Source of the DNA: Phycisphaerales bacterium
Lineage (GTDB): Bacteria; Planctomycetota; Phycisphaerae; Phycisphaerales; UBA1924
Length of the DNA stretch: 64,000 nt
Assembly: GCA_019744815.1 (NCBI GenBank)
Contig: JAIEUA010000013.1
Location: forward strand, 87,006-151,005
Direction of reading: 5' to 3'
The translations under genes were made by a program, and so were the position numbers. The number at the start of each line of letters is the position of its first letter. The stretch's first letter is position 1. Under the pieces are notes generated by a model that was given only the letters and a program-made list of their open reading frames with translations, was not told the DNA's origin and did no database searches. Positions 5,901 through 14,716 of the stretch are shown piece after piece.

Positions 5901-7949
5901 CTAGCTGAGGAAGTCCAGGAGAGAAGTCGCCTGGGCTCGTGCGGTCGTCTGCAAGCTGGCCTGGAGCTGGGTCTGAAGAAGGCTGAAGCGGGTGGCCGCG
6001 GCGGTGTAGTCAACGTCCTGCAATTCGGAGCGAACCTTGGTGTCGATGGCGTTGCGGTCGTCCTCGATCTTGCTCGCGAAATCAACCCGCTGGGCGTAGC
6101 CCCCGACCATGCCTCGGGTCTCCGAGATCAATCCGATGATCCGATCGATGTTCTCACCAGCAAGCTGGATGCCAGAGACGCTGTTGGTCTGGAGGGCGTC
6201 GCGCAGATCGATCAGATAGGTGACCAGGTTGTCGGTGCGCACCTTGGCGGTGTCGGTGCCCGAGAAGGTCGAGGTCGCGCCGTTGTAGCTGCCGCCCACG
6301 AGGCCGAGTTGCGTGCCGGCGGTCGAGTTGTTGGCCTGCTCGACCTTGATGGGCTGGCCGAAGGTGTTGTTCTGGACCAGCGTGATGCCGTTGGCCCCGT
6401 CGGCGAGCTGCGCGACCAAGTCCGTCGCGAGCAATCCCTGCCCGGGGAGTTGTGAGGCGATCTGGCTGTTGATGCGGGCGAGGACGGTCTGGACGTTGGT
6501 CAGGTCCTGCGGGCGCAGATCGACCTTCACCACCGCGGCGGTGGGGGTGTTGCCGAGGGTGATCTTGAAGTCGTAGTTGAGCTCGGGATCGACGAGCCCG
6601 GTTGCCGGGTTGGTGACGTTGTCGACGACCTGCACGCCCTTGCCGTTGTTGAAGACCGACAGCGGCGTGGTGGCGGCAAAGGTGCGGATCCCCAGCCGGG
6701 TCGCGGTGGAGTTGTTGCCGGTGACTTCTTCGATGGACAGGGCGAGATTCGCAGAGGTGGACACGTCGCTGAGGACGTTGATGCCCTTGCCGCTGGGGTC
6801 GAGCTCGACCCGCAGGCCGATGTCGAGCGACTCGATGGCGCTCTTGACGTCCTGCAGGGTCGTCGCGGTGGAGAGGTCGACGACCGCGGAGCGACCGAGT
6901 TGATTGATGCGGATGCTGCCCAGGGCGCCGGTGACGCCCGCGAGCGCCGAGACGGGGGTGGTCCAGGCGAGCTTGGGATCGACTCCCGCACCGTTGGGCG
7001 CGACGGGCGTGAAGGTCGAGTTGAGGCCGAGATCCTGGGCCGTCACGCCCTTGCCGACGTCGCTGACAACCAAGGAGCCGCCCGCGGCGACGTTGATCTG
7101 GAGCCGATCGGCGTTGACGGTCACGCCCGCGCCGGCGAGGACGGTGACGCTGTTGGTGGTTTCGTAGGACTTGATGGCGTTGGTCAGCTTGGTGGCCACG
7201 TCCTGCACGGTGTCGGAACCGGAGAGATCGACCGTGGCGGTGGGCCCGCCGTTGAAGGAGAACTGGACGGTGCCGAGGCTGACGCCCAGTCCTCGGGCGC
7301 CGCGGAGATCGGTGATCTTGGTGCCGGTGGTGAGGTTGGGGTTGAGATCGACATCGCCGCGGACGCGGGCCGAGGTGCTGCCGACGCCGGCGGAGGGGCC
7401 GAGGGTGATGGGCACGGTGTCGGCGTAGCCCAGATCGGCGAGGAGGCCGTTGCCCTGGGCCATGAAGCGGTAGCCGCCGTTGATCTCTTTGAGGGGCTGG
7501 GTGCCGGGATTCGAGCCGCCGAAGACGTAGCCGCTGACGCCTTCGCGGTTGGCGGTTTTGACGAGCCCGGTGATGAGCTGGTTGACGATGGTGGCCTGGC
7601 TGGAGCGTTCGGTCGCGGTCGAGAGCGAGTTGACCTGGGCGAGCGCGATCTGCTTGGCCTGAAGGGCGACGTCGTTGACCTCGCTGAGGGCGTTGTCGAG
7701 CACGCCGAGGGAGGCGTTGGCGTTGCTCAAGTTGCGCTGGACCTGCTCGCTTTGCGCCTGGCGACGCGCAAGAACCTGGATCCCCGCGTAGCGGATCGGA
7801 TCGTCGCTGGGCCTGGAGATCTCCTTGCCGGTGGAGAGCTGGTTCTGGACATCCAGCAGCGACAACTGCGTGCGGCTGATATTCCCCAGCGCCAGGTTCG
7901 TCCTGAGCAGGTTCGGCACGCGAGCGATGTTGGCGGGGATGTAGGTCAT
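5901..7949 (-). CDS. flgL: Flagellar hook-associated protein FlgL (HAP3), enlarged
   Basis: Junction protein between hook and filament. The N-terminal helix region (MTYIPANIARVPNLLRTNLAL ... QNQLSTGKEISRPSDDP, residues 1-60) and the C-terminal helices (about 600-682, ending LLQTQLQASLQTTARAQATSLLDFLS) are flagellin-like, as in all FlgL proteins. At 682 residues it is about twice the enterobacterial length. The extra centre (about 140-600) contains at least three flagellin hook-IN-like modules, for example around 225-310, 340-425 and 470-560. The start ATG at 7949 has no strong Shine-Dalgarno. It follows flgK after 168 bases that carry a low-complexity repeat, and is followed by fliW. Confidence 0.93.
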   Translation of the reverse strand: MTYIPANIARVPNLLRTNLALGNISRTQLSLLDVQNQLSTGKEISRPSDDPIRYAGIQVLARRQAQSEQVQRNLSNANASLGVLDNALSEVNDVALQAKQIALAQVNSLSTATERSSQATIVNQLITGLVKTANREGVSGYVFGGSNPGTQPLKEINGGYRFMAQGNGLLADLGYADTVPITLGPSAGVGSTSARVRGDVDLNPNLTTGTKITDLRGARGLGVSLGTVQFSFNGGPTATVDLSGSDTVQDVATKLTNAIKSYETTNSVTVLAGAGVTVNADRLQINVAAGGSLVVSDVGKGVTAQDLGLNSTFTPVAPNGAGVDPKLAWTTPVSALAGVTGALGSIRINQLGRSAVVDLSTATTLQDVKSAIESLDIGLRVELDPSGKGINVLSDVSTSANLALSIEEVTGNNSTATRLGIRTFAATTPLSVFNNGKGVQVVDNVTNPATGLVDPELNYDFKITLGNTPTAAVVKVDLRPQDLTNVQTVLARINSQIASQLPGQGLLATDLVAQLADGANGITLVQNNTFGQPIKVEQANNSTAGTQLGLVGGSYNGATSTFSGTDTAKVRTDNLVTYLIDLRDALQTNSVSGIQLAGENIDRIIGLISETRGMVGGYAQRVDFASKIEDDRNAIDTKVRSELQDVDYTAAATRFSLLQTQLQASLQTTARAQATSLLDFLS

Positions 7950-7990
7950 GGGGACGAGGTGGGCTTACGCAAGGGGCGTGCCGCGGAGGA

Positions 7991-8033
7991 AGTGGGGCAG
8001 TGGAGCAGTGGGGGAGTGGGGGGAGTGGGGCAG
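7991..8033. repeat. Tandem AGTGGGGC-type low-complexity repeat between flgK and flgL
   Basis: Degenerate copies of an eight-base unit (AGTGGGGC, AGTGGAGC, AGTGGGGG) stand head to tail. The same unit recurs inside the pseudouridine synthase gene (30381-30428) and at 58177-58230. A partial complementary tract (CACTGCTCTGCTGC, 8066-8079) follows about 40 bases later and could fold back on it. Confidence 0.7.
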
Positions 8034-8117
8034 CAATGACAAAGAGCAGCCGAAGCAGTGCCTTTCACTGCTCTGCTGCGCCAATTCCCTACTGATCAAT
8101 TCCCGCAGTGCTCTGCT

Positions 8118-9854
8118 TCAAACAAGCTGCATGAGAGTCTGCAGGAGCTGATTCGACACGTCGATCAGGCGTGCTCCGGCCTGGTACTGGCGCTGGTAGT
8201 TCAGGAGGTTCAGCGATTCCTCGTCCAGCGACACGCCACTGACAGCCGAGCGCTGGGCGTCGAGGCTCTCCTTCACCGCGCTCGCGGCGCCGGCGGCGGT
8301 CTTGGCCGCGGCGGTTGCTACGCCCACGCCCTGCACGGTGTCCGACCATGCCCCGACGATCGAACGGTTCTGCAGGTCGCTGAGGGACTTTGATTGGAGC
8401 TTGGCCAGCTCGAGCGCGGTGGCGTTTTCGACAAACTTGCCGTCGACCATGCGGCCGACCTGCAGCTTGCTGGGATCGGCCTGGATGTCGGCGCGGACGT
8501 TGATGTCGCTGGCGCTGCTGCCGGTGAAGAAGCTGTTCACGCCGAGCACCGCGAGCGCCCCGGAGGTGTCGTCGCTGAAGCTGAACGAGAACCCGGTCTG
8601 GGCGTCGACCTTCAGCTTGCCCTCGGCGTCGAAGGTGGCGGTTAGGCCGGGCACGGCGGCCAGGGCGGCCCGGATGTTCTCCGGCGTGGTGTCGTTGGTG
8701 TAGCCCGGCAGGCCCAGGTTGTTCACGCCGTCGAGGTCGACGTTGACGCGGACGGTCTGGCTCGCTCCGGTCGAGTTCTGCTTCACCGTGACGTAGAACC
8801 CGCCGCTGGTGGGCTTGAACGGGAGCTTGTTGGTGGCGTTGTTGGTCGGGTCGTTCAAGGACAGCGTGCGGTCGCTGGTGGCGACGGCCAGGGAGGCGAT
8901 GGCGCTGGTCAGGCCGTCCTTGTTGGTGCCGGTGGAGTGCAGCTTGTTAACCTGATAGATGAGCTGGCTGGCGACGTTGTCGAGGGCCGCGGCGGTCTGG
9001 TCGACGCTGGCCTTGCGGTCGCTGAGCAGGGCTCCGAGCTTGCCGGACTGCACGGGCAAGGTCTCGCCGTTGTCGGTCGTCTTGAGAGCGGCTTCGAGCG
9101 TGCCGTTGTTGTCGGTCAGTTCGAGCTTGATCCCGCGGGTCTGGCCGGCGAGGATGACCGGCGTGCTGCCGATCAGGATGTTGACGGTGCCGTTGGGCTG
9201 ATCGATGACGGTCAGGTCGACGAGCTTGGAGAGCTCGCTGACGGCCTGATCGCGCTGGTCGCGGAGCGAGTTGGCGATGCCCTGCCCGGCCTCGCTGTTG
9301 GCGACCTGCAGATTCAGCTTGGAGATCGACTCCAGCAGCTCGTTGGCACGGCTGGCACCGGTGGAGAGCTGGGCGTCGATCTGGGTCCGCAGGGCCGCGA
9401 CATCGCTGCGGGTGCGGCGGAGGAACTCGGCGATCTTGGTCGCCTGCTGCACCACCACGCTGCTGGATTTGGAGAGGTTGGCGCGCTCGGACCAGACGTT
9501 AAAGAACGACTGCATCTGGCCCGTGAAGTCGTTGCCGGAGAGCTCGCCGAGGGTGGATTCGAGGGAGGAAAGCGTCTGCAACTGCTGGCTGGCGGCGGAT
9601 TCGTCGGCGACGCCGTTGTTGAGCCTGTTCTGCAGGGCGGAATCGATCTGGCGGCGTACGTCGCGGACGCTGACGCCGCGGCCGCTGCGGCTGGAGATGT
9701 CGTTGGCCGAGCCGCCGACGGGCTCGAGGTAGGCGAGCTGCCGGTTGTAGCCCGGGGTGCCGACGTTGGCGATGTTGTTGCCGCTGACCTGAATACCCAG
9801 CTGGCTCGCGGTGAGCGCCGAGCGGCCGATCAACATGGCGGCGGTAAGGCTCAT
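8118..9854 (-). CDS. flgK: Flagellar hook-associated protein FlgK (HAP1)
   Basis: First hook-filament junction protein, 578 residues, the typical length. The N-terminus has the rod/hook/HAP signature with ALTASQLGIQVSGNNIANVGTPGYNRQ (the NNIAN-TPGYNRQ motif at residues 27-38). A long helical region at 60-230 contains coiled-coil heptads. The C-terminus VSLDEESLNLLNYQRQYQA ... SNQLLQTLMQLV (about 540-578) is the conserved D0 helix of hook proteins. The start at 9854 gives the expected MSLTAAM N-terminus. It is preceded after 41 bases by its likely chaperone, the flgN-like gene, and followed by flgL. Confidence 0.96.
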   Translation of the reverse strand: MSLTAAMLIGRSALTASQLGIQVSGNNIANVGTPGYNRQLAYLEPVGGSANDISSRSGRGVSVRDVRRQIDSALQNRLNNGVADESAASQQLQTLSSLESTLGELSGNDFTGQMQSFFNVWSERANLSKSSSVVVQQATKIAEFLRRTRSDVAALRTQIDAQLSTGASRANELLESISKLNLQVANSEAGQGIANSLRDQRDQAVSELSKLVDLTVIDQPNGTVNILIGSTPVILAGQTRGIKLELTDNNGTLEAALKTTDNGETLPVQSGKLGALLSDRKASVDQTAAALDNVASQLIYQVNKLHSTGTNKDGLTSAIASLAVATSDRTLSLNDPTNNATNKLPFKPTSGGFYVTVKQNSTGASQTVRVNVDLDGVNNLGLPGYTNDTTPENIRAALAAVPGLTATFDAEGKLKVDAQTGFSFSFSDDTSGALAVLGVNSFFTGSSASDINVRADIQADPSKLQVGRMVDGKFVENATALELAKLQSKSLSDLQNRSIVGAWSDTVQGVGVATAAAKTAAGAASAVKESLDAQRSAVSGVSLDEESLNLLNYQRQYQAGARLIDVSNQLLQTLMQLV

Positions 9855-9895
9855 GGGGGATGGGGGGCAGGGAGGAGCGGGGCAGGAGAGGAGGG

Positions 9896-10459
9896 TTAGA
9901 GGCGTACGTCGAGGCTGGTGACGATCTGGCTGCTGGCGACCACGCCGCGCTGGCCGTAGATGCCGGCGTGAGACAGCGTGCGGGCGACCTGGCGCATCAG
10001 GCCTTCCATGTGGGCCATCAGCACGCGGCTGACGACTCGCAGGAGGTTCTGTTCTTGCTGCAGATTCTCGATCGTGCGGCGGAGGCGGGCGCTGAGCTCA
10101 AGCAGCTCGGGTCGGGTCGCGTCGGGGCAGTGCAGGGCGATATCGCTCAGTCGCGTCAGGCTCTTGGGGGTGGGCACAATCTCCCGCATCGCCCGGGCGA
10201 CCAGCGACTGGCGCTTGAGTTCGAGATCGGCGATCGCGGCCAGAGTCGCCTGTTCATCGCGCACAATCTGCTCGCAGCGGCGGACATCGGCCTGGCGGAT
10301 CGCTTCGTGGTGCTGCTTGGTGTGCCTGAGCAGCGCCTCGTGACGCTCCAGGAATGCGATCAGCAAGTCTCGCAGGTCCTCGCACAGCGGCTTGGCGGGC
10401 GCAACGCCTGTCAGCTTCAGACCTGCGTGCGAGCCTGCAAAGTGGTTTGAGGCGGTCAT
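9896..10459 (-). CDS. flgN: FlgN-like flagellar export chaperone
   Basis: All-helical cytoplasmic protein of 187 residues. Heptad-rich segments cover about residues 30-160 (LLIAFLERHEALLRHTKQHHEAI, then LRRTIENLQQEQNLLRVV, cited by their ends). These resemble the FlgN family, which guards FlgK and FlgL before export. The assignment rests as much on position, 41 bases upstream of flgK and behind flgJ/flgI, as on sequence, because FlgN proteins share few invariant residues. Length is slightly greater than the usual 140-165. The first ~20 residues are unlike the family and may be non-essential, but no better internal start codon with a ribosome-binding site is evident. Confidence 0.75.
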   Translation of the reverse strand: MTASNHFAGSHAGLKLTGVAPAKPLCEDLRDLLIAFLERHEALLRHTKQHHEAIRQADVRRCEQIVRDEQATLAAIADLELKRQSLVARAMREIVPTPKSLTRLSDIALHCPDATRPELLELSARLRRTIENLQQEQNLLRVVSRVLMAHMEGLMRQVARTLSHAGIYGQRGVVASSQIVTSLDVRL

Positions 10460-10496
10460 GGGTGGTGCTCAGGCGGTCGGATGCAGGGCGAACGAC

Positions 10497-10928
10497 TCAC
10501 GGCGTCAGGCTCAGCTCTTCCGTCCCCGGGGTCGGAGCGGCGGTGCCCATCGCCTTCTTCAGCATGTCCTGTGCCAACCGATCCACCAGCGGCCAGTTCG
10601 AGGATTTCACCATCTTCTGGGCCAGCTGGGCGTCGATCATCGACTGGAACTGCTGCTCGGCCTTGGTGGGCGCGAAGGGGGCGACGGCGTTGTTGGTCGA
10701 ACGCAGTTGCTTGAAGATGGGCTGCACCAGCGCGATCGCGACGAAGTTCTCGGCCGCCTCGCGGGTCTTGGCGGGATCGGGCTTGCCGCGCATCCGCTCG
10801 ACCTCGCGGCCCATGATCTGGGTGAAGGCCTTTTGGTCGTCGCTCGAGAGGTGCGGGCGAGACGCCAGCGCGGCGGTCTCTGGATTCGGCGCGGCGATCG
10901 CGGAGGTTGGCAGATTGAAGGTGGGCAT
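10497..10928 (-). CDS. flgJ: FlgJ-type rod-binding protein (N-terminal domain only)
   Basis: Periplasmic rod cap/scaffold for rod assembly. The 143-residue protein contains the rod-binding domain: EAAENFVAIALVQPIFKQLR (about residues 58-77), then FQSMIDAQLAQKM (about 93-105), ending in a Pro/Thr-rich tail. It lacks the muramidase domain of enterobacterial FlgJ, as is common outside gamma- and betaproteobacteria, so peptidoglycan cutting must be done by another protein. No signal peptide is seen, in line with export by the flagellar apparatus. It sits 38 bases after flgI and 37 bases before the flgN-like gene. Confidence 0.85.
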   Translation of the reverse strand: MPTFNLPTSAIAAPNPETAALASRPHLSSDDQKAFTQIMGREVERMRGKPDPAKTREAAENFVAIALVQPIFKQLRSTNNAVAPFAPTKAEQQFQSMIDAQLAQKMVKSSNWPLVDRLAQDMLKKAMGTAAPTPGTEELSLTP

Positions 10929-10966
10929 GGGTTGGAAGACCGGCCGGAGGCTGGTTCCACGGGGGC

Positions 10967-12070
10967 TTAATCGATCACGAACTTGGCGTGCAAACGCCCT
11001 GTTTTGTGGAGCATTTCGAGGATCTCGATCTGGTCACCCACCGACACATCGAGCTGCTTCATCGCCGCCATCAGGTCCGCCAAGCGGGCGTTGTCGCTGA
11101 CGCGGCCCTTGGTGTTCACCGTGGCGAAGCGGTTGCGCTCCGTCAGCGGGTTCTGCGGCGTCGCCTGAGGCGGGGGCGTGGTCGTGTTGATGATGAGGTC
11201 TTTGTGCGTGACCAGTCCCGGGCTGATCTCGACGTCCCCGGTGATGATGATCACGCCGCTGCGGGGGTTCACGATGACCTGGGCGGGCAGATCCAGGTCG
11301 GCGACGCGGACGTTGGTGGCCATCACCGCGGCGATGAAACCGGACTTGGCCGCACGCTCGGCCTCGGGGATCTCGACCCGGATCGTGCGTTCGTCAACAA
11401 CGGTTGCGGCGCTCGTGGCTTGGCGGACGGAGGGATCGCTGCCGAGCGAGGACTGCGGAGAGGCTTCGGAGTTGATGGCGCTGGCGATCTTCTGAGCGCT
11501 GGACCAGCCGCTGTAGTAGGGGTGGATGTAGATCTCGAAGGTGTCGCCGACCTCCGGGCCCATGACATCGCGCACGAGCTGCGCCCCGCCGCGGATTCTG
11601 CCGCTGGTGGTGATGGACGGATCGGGCAGCTCGATCGAGCCGTTGGCCATCGCGTAGACCGGGCTGGAAATCAGCGGGCCGCGGAGGGGCACCAGGATCA
11701 GACGCCCGCCCTTGAGGCTTGTCGCGCTGTAAACAGTCGAGATGTACGCGTCGAAGCGATCGTCGGAGCGGCCGCCGATCTCGGGGATGGTGACATCGAC
11801 CCAGACCACCGCAACCGACTTGGCGGCCGAGAGTTCCTCGATCTTGCCGGGGGCGTTGCCCTCGTTTTCCAGCAGCTTGGCGAGGGGCCGAGCGAGGATC
11901 GGCTCCTTGCCCGCGTCGCCGGTGCCCTGCAGGCCGACGACGAGGCCGAGGCCGCGGAGCTTGAACTCGCCCTGCCCCTTGATGCGGGTGAGATCGGCCA
12001 CCTTGCTCGCGAAGGCGGCGGGAGCGATCAGGGCGATCAGCGTCAGAAAGAAGAAGGCGCGGCGGAGCAT
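10967..12070 (-). CDS. flgI: Flagellar P-ring protein FlgI
   Basis: Forms the P ring around the rod in the peptidoglycan layer. There are 367 residues, the standard length. A Sec signal peptide is at 1-21 (MLRRAFFFLTLIALIAPAAFA) with cleavage after AFA. Then follow the conserved VADLTRIKGQGEFKLRGLGLVVGLQGTGD region (GLGLVVGLQGTGD about 40-52), the IVNPRSGVIIITGDVEISP-type stretch (VIVNPRSGVIIITGD about 260-274), and a C-terminal LADLMAAMKQLDVSVGDQIEILEMLHKTGRLHAKFVID block. It is the first flagellar gene of this minus-strand run, so a promoter should lie in the 12071-12200 region; none was clear. Confidence 0.97.
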   Translation of the reverse strand: MLRRAFFFLTLIALIAPAAFASKVADLTRIKGQGEFKLRGLGLVVGLQGTGDAGKEPILARPLAKLLENEGNAPGKIEELSAAKSVAVVWVDVTIPEIGGRSDDRFDAYISTVYSATSLKGGRLILVPLRGPLISSPVYAMANGSIELPDPSITTSGRIRGGAQLVRDVMGPEVGDTFEIYIHPYYSGWSSAQKIASAINSEASPQSSLGSDPSVRQATSAATVVDERTIRVEIPEAERAAKSGFIAAVMATNVRVADLDLPAQVIVNPRSGVIIITGDVEISPGLVTHKDLIINTTTPPPQATPQNPLTERNRFATVNTKGRVSDNARLADLMAAMKQLDVSVGDQIEILEMLHKTGRLHAKFVID

Positions 12071-12116
12071 CGGCGGTCAGAACGCAATGGGTGTGCCACG
12101 ACCGCAGCCCCTCATT

Positions 12117-12141
12117 CCCCTCCCCGCGCAGCGGGGAGGGG
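12117..12141. repeat. CCCCTCCCCGC hairpin repeat
   Basis: An 11-base perfect inverted repeat (CCCCTCCCCGC / GCGGGGAGGGG) with a three-base loop. It is followed by TTGCCGAGCGGAGCAAGGCCGGGGCGGGGTG. This arrangement is typical of dispersed intergenic palindromes in high-GC genomes. A related hairpin is at 63781-63804. Confidence 0.6.
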
Positions 12142-12206
12142 TTGCCGAGCGGAGCAAGGCCGGGGCGGGGTGCCTCTCGGTTTCACCTGCGGCTTCGGAG
12201 TTCCGA

Positions 12207-12317
12207 GGGTGCCATCAGTCCGCGGCTGCTCGGAGCCGCGCGACTGATGCGGGGGACGCTGTTGTTCCAGACGGCATCAGTCGCGCCGTGCCAAGCCACG
12301 GCGGACTGATGGCACCC
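12207..12317. repeat. Nested palindromic repeat element
   Basis: The outer arms are a perfect 17-base inverted repeat (GGGTGCCATCAGTCCGC, 12207-12223, and its complement at 12301-12317). Inside is a second perfect 13-base repeat (12238-12250 with 12274-12286). Small hairpins lie between the arms (CGGCTG-CT-CGGAGCCG, and CGTGCCAAGCCACG). The whole can fold as a branched cruciform. A related element with GGGTGCC/GGCACCC ends is at 17555-17657. Confidence 0.75.
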
Positions 12318-12478
12318 AGAGTCCGCACTCCGACATGTGCGGTATCGCCAAGACCTTTGCCTTCAGACCCGAAGGGCCGGCCGTTCCAAGCCCGGGGCGC
12401 GAGTCCCAGGTCGAATGGCGATGGATGACCGAGCCGCGAAGCGGCGGTACATACAAGCCGACGAACCTGTCTTGAAAC

Positions 12479-12979
12479 TCATCGCGAGCCGCGACGCGTT
12501 CGTGGCGCTCGCGTTGCCTCCGCGGCTCGAGTGGATTGCTGAATGGCGGCATTCAACCGTTCGCGCAAGGCTGGATCACGCAACAAGAAAATCTGCTCGT
12601 CACTCTCAGACTTGTAGTAGGCAGCCTCGCCCGGCAGAAACGAAGCCACTGCGTCCGCGTACGAGTCCACCGCTGCGATCGCCTCGTCAACCGAGCAAGA
12701 CCCTTCTGCGAGAATGGGGCACTGTCCGAGGTAGTAGCAGCGGTCAACACGGAGTGAGTGCTGTACGAAAATCACGAGAACTCGCTGTGGAACGGCTGGA
12801 GAAACTGCGACAGCGAACTTCGGCGACAACGCGTTTGGAAGCTTGTGACAAAGATCAGCATAAAAACGCTGTGGTTTGGCGAGATAGCGATCTTGCTGAT
12901 CGCTTCGCACGAAACCTGATACCAATGCGCGAATCTCGCGGTCCGATTCCGGCGAGATGTCGCGCGTTCGGCCCTTCAT
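12479..12979 (-). CDS. Hypothetical protein coupled to isocitrate dehydrogenase
   Basis: An unrecognised soluble protein of 166 residues. It has no signal peptide or membrane segment. The middle is hydrophobic/beta-like (VAVSPAVPQRVLVIFVQH) followed by a Cys pair (CYYLGQCPILAEGSC), and the C-terminus is basic and Ala/Arg rich. Its ATG overlaps the TGA of the preceding isocitrate dehydrogenase gene (TGATG), so the two are probably translationally coupled. A GTG one codon earlier is also possible. The function is unknown; the coupling suggests it is expressed with, but not necessarily related to, the dehydrogenase. Start certainty is good because of the overlap. Confidence 0.7.
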   Translation of the reverse strand: MKGRTRDISPESDREIRALVSGFVRSDQQDRYLAKPQRFYADLCHKLPNALSPKFAVAVSPAVPQRVLVIFVQHSLRVDRCYYLGQCPILAEGSCSVDEAIAAVDSYADAVASFLPGEAAYYKSESDEQIFLLRDPALRERLNAAIQQSTRAAEATRAPRTRRGSR

Positions 12980-14466
12980 CACTGCCCCTGCGCCAAGCTG
13001 TACCCCTTCACCCCGTCAAACGTCCGCAGGAGTTCATACGAGCAGACCGTGAAGCTCTCCGCGATCTTGTCCATCAGGGCCACGCAGCGGCTCTGGCCGA
13101 ACGCGCCAGGGGTCACGCCTTCTTTGATTTCGAAGCGGACGCGGTAGTAGTCCACGCACTCGGTGTACACGCTGCCGGTGGGCCACACCTGGGTGCCGCG
13201 GTTGCTGATCAGCGTGAGCTTGAACGGCGTGTCCGAGCACGCACGCTGCATCTCTTCCGCCAAGGCCAGCGGGCTCAGCGGGCTGTCGAGGTAGATGTCG
13301 CAGCCGACGACCTGCGTGACGAGGTTCTTGAACGTGCGGATGACCTGCGGCCCCGCGGGCTTGGGGGCGCGGACGAAGCACGTCTCGCCCGCGGCGGGAA
13401 CTTCCACGGCGGGCACCGTCTTGGGCTTGTTTCCCAGGTTGTTCTTGATCGCGGCGGTGAAGTCCTTGGTGCCGACGCTGGGCTTGGACTTGTCGCCGAA
13501 GTCGCCGGTGTGGATGCCCGATTCGAGCGTCGCGAGCAGCGCGTTCTCGAGCGTGGCGGCTTCCTTGTTCAGGCAGATGTGCCGCAGCATCATCAGGCCC
13601 GACAGGATCAGACTCGTCGGGTTGGCGATGCCGCGGCCGGCGATGTCCGGGGCTGTGCCGTGGACCGCTTCGAAGATCGAGATGTGGTTGCCGATGTTGG
13701 CGCTCGGTGCAAAGCCCAGCCCGCCCACGAGACCGGCGCAGAGGTCGCTGACGATGTCGCCCTGCAGGTTGGGCAGCACGATCATGCCGTGCTGCTGTGG
13801 CTTCACCACCAGGTTCATGCACAGGGCATCGACGATGACGTCGCCTTGTTCGATCTCGGGGAAGTCGCGGCCGGTGACCTTGAATCGCTCAAGGAACAGG
13901 CCGTCGGTCATCTTCATGATGTTGGCCTTGTGGCCGCAGTGGATCTTCTTGACGCCCAGCTTGCGGGCGGTCTGGAAGGCGAAGCGGTGGACCTCATCGC
14001 AGCCGGGGGCGGAGATGAGCCGCTTGCACTGGATCATGTCGTTGCTGAGCCGGTGCTCGACCCCGCCGTAGGTGTCTTCGATGTTCTCGCGGACGACGGA
14101 GAATTCGAGATAGATGCCGGCCTTGGAGTAGACGGTCTCGACACCGGGCAGCGTCTTGAACGTGCGGAAGTTCGCGAAGGCGTTCCACATCTTGCGAGCG
14201 GTGACGTTGATCGACTTGCCGCCGCCGCCCTTGGGGGTCTCCATCGGGCCCTTGAAGAGGATGCCGGAGTCTTCCACGACGCGCACAGCGTCATCGCTCA
14301 TGCCGCGGCTGTTGCCCTTGGCGAAGACGGAGGCGCCCATCTCGACCTCGCGGAAGTGGACGAAGTTCGACACCCCCGCCGCGGCGAAGAGGTCGAGCGT
14401 GGCGTCCATGATCTCGGGGCCGATGCCGTCGCCCTTGGCGACCGCGATTTGGAGGGTTTGCGACAT
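12979..14466 (-). CDS. icd: NADP-type isocitrate dehydrogenase (long form)
   Basis: Oxidative decarboxylation of isocitrate to 2-oxoglutarate in the TCA cycle. There are 495 residues, matching the ~480-500-residue class found in Thermus and Rickettsia rather than the 416-residue E. coli enzyme. It has KGDGIGPEIM at 11-20, the substrate loop around FKGPMETPKGGGGKS (71-85), VRENIEDTYGGVEHR (about 124-138), and the metal/cofactor segment NLQGDIVSDLCAGLVGGLG (about 233-251) with EAVHGTAPDIAG (about 265-276). An extra C-terminal domain of ~140 residues starts near 355. It is divergent from the DinB-like gene and coupled to the hypothetical at its 3' end. Confidence 0.95.
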   Translation of the reverse strand: MSQTLQIAVAKGDGIGPEIMDATLDLFAAAGVSNFVHFREVEMGASVFAKGNSRGMSDDAVRVVEDSGILFKGPMETPKGGGGKSINVTARKMWNAFANFRTFKTLPGVETVYSKAGIYLEFSVVRENIEDTYGGVEHRLSNDMIQCKRLISAPGCDEVHRFAFQTARKLGVKKIHCGHKANIMKMTDGLFLERFKVTGRDFPEIEQGDVIVDALCMNLVVKPQQHGMIVLPNLQGDIVSDLCAGLVGGLGFAPSANIGNHISIFEAVHGTAPDIAGRGIANPTSLILSGLMMLRHICLNKEAATLENALLATLESGIHTGDFGDKSKPSVGTKDFTAAIKNNLGNKPKTVPAVEVPAAGETCFVRAPKPAGPQVIRTFKNLVTQVVGCDIYLDSPLSPLALAEEMQRACSDTPFKLTLISNRGTQVWPTGSVYTECVDYYRVRFEIKEGVTPGAFGQSRCVALMDKIAESFTVCSYELLRTFDGVKGYSLAQGQ

Positions 14467-14716
14467 GGGTGGTGGGGGTTGGTTGGAGGAGGGAGAGGGC
14501 GGAAAGCAAGGCCTCGATACACGAGCGCCCGAATCGCGTTACCTTGGTATCGGTTCGGTATCGGAGGGGCTCAAGGGTAGGTTTCCGCGTTGAAACACGC
14601 CGCCGAGACAGGCTGCGCCCCGCAACCATTCCGGACGCCCCGACCCGGTTCCCCCCGATCTCACCCAAATCCCTGATCCAACACAATCTCCGAGCAACAC
14701 ACCCCAGGAGCTCCCC

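Larger units (their letters stand above)
12071..12478. other. Repeat-rich intergenic region upstream of flgI
   Basis: This 408-base gap separates flgI from the small gene at 12479-12979, both on the minus strand. It holds a GC-rich hairpin repeat (12117-12141), a nested palindrome (12207-12317), and a less structured stretch at 12318-12478. No coding sequence is credible. The flgI promoter should be here but no clear consensus was found. Confidence 0.6.

Noticed and set aside
8156..8393. Small plus-strand frames overlapping the start of the flgK 3' end
   Set aside because: They lie wholly within flgK or its repeat-rich spacer and lack start signals or motifs.
12337..14580. A 747-codon plus-strand frame opposite icd
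   Set aside because: Mirror frame of isocitrate dehydrogenase; composition dominated by Ala/Val/Asp/His with no domain.
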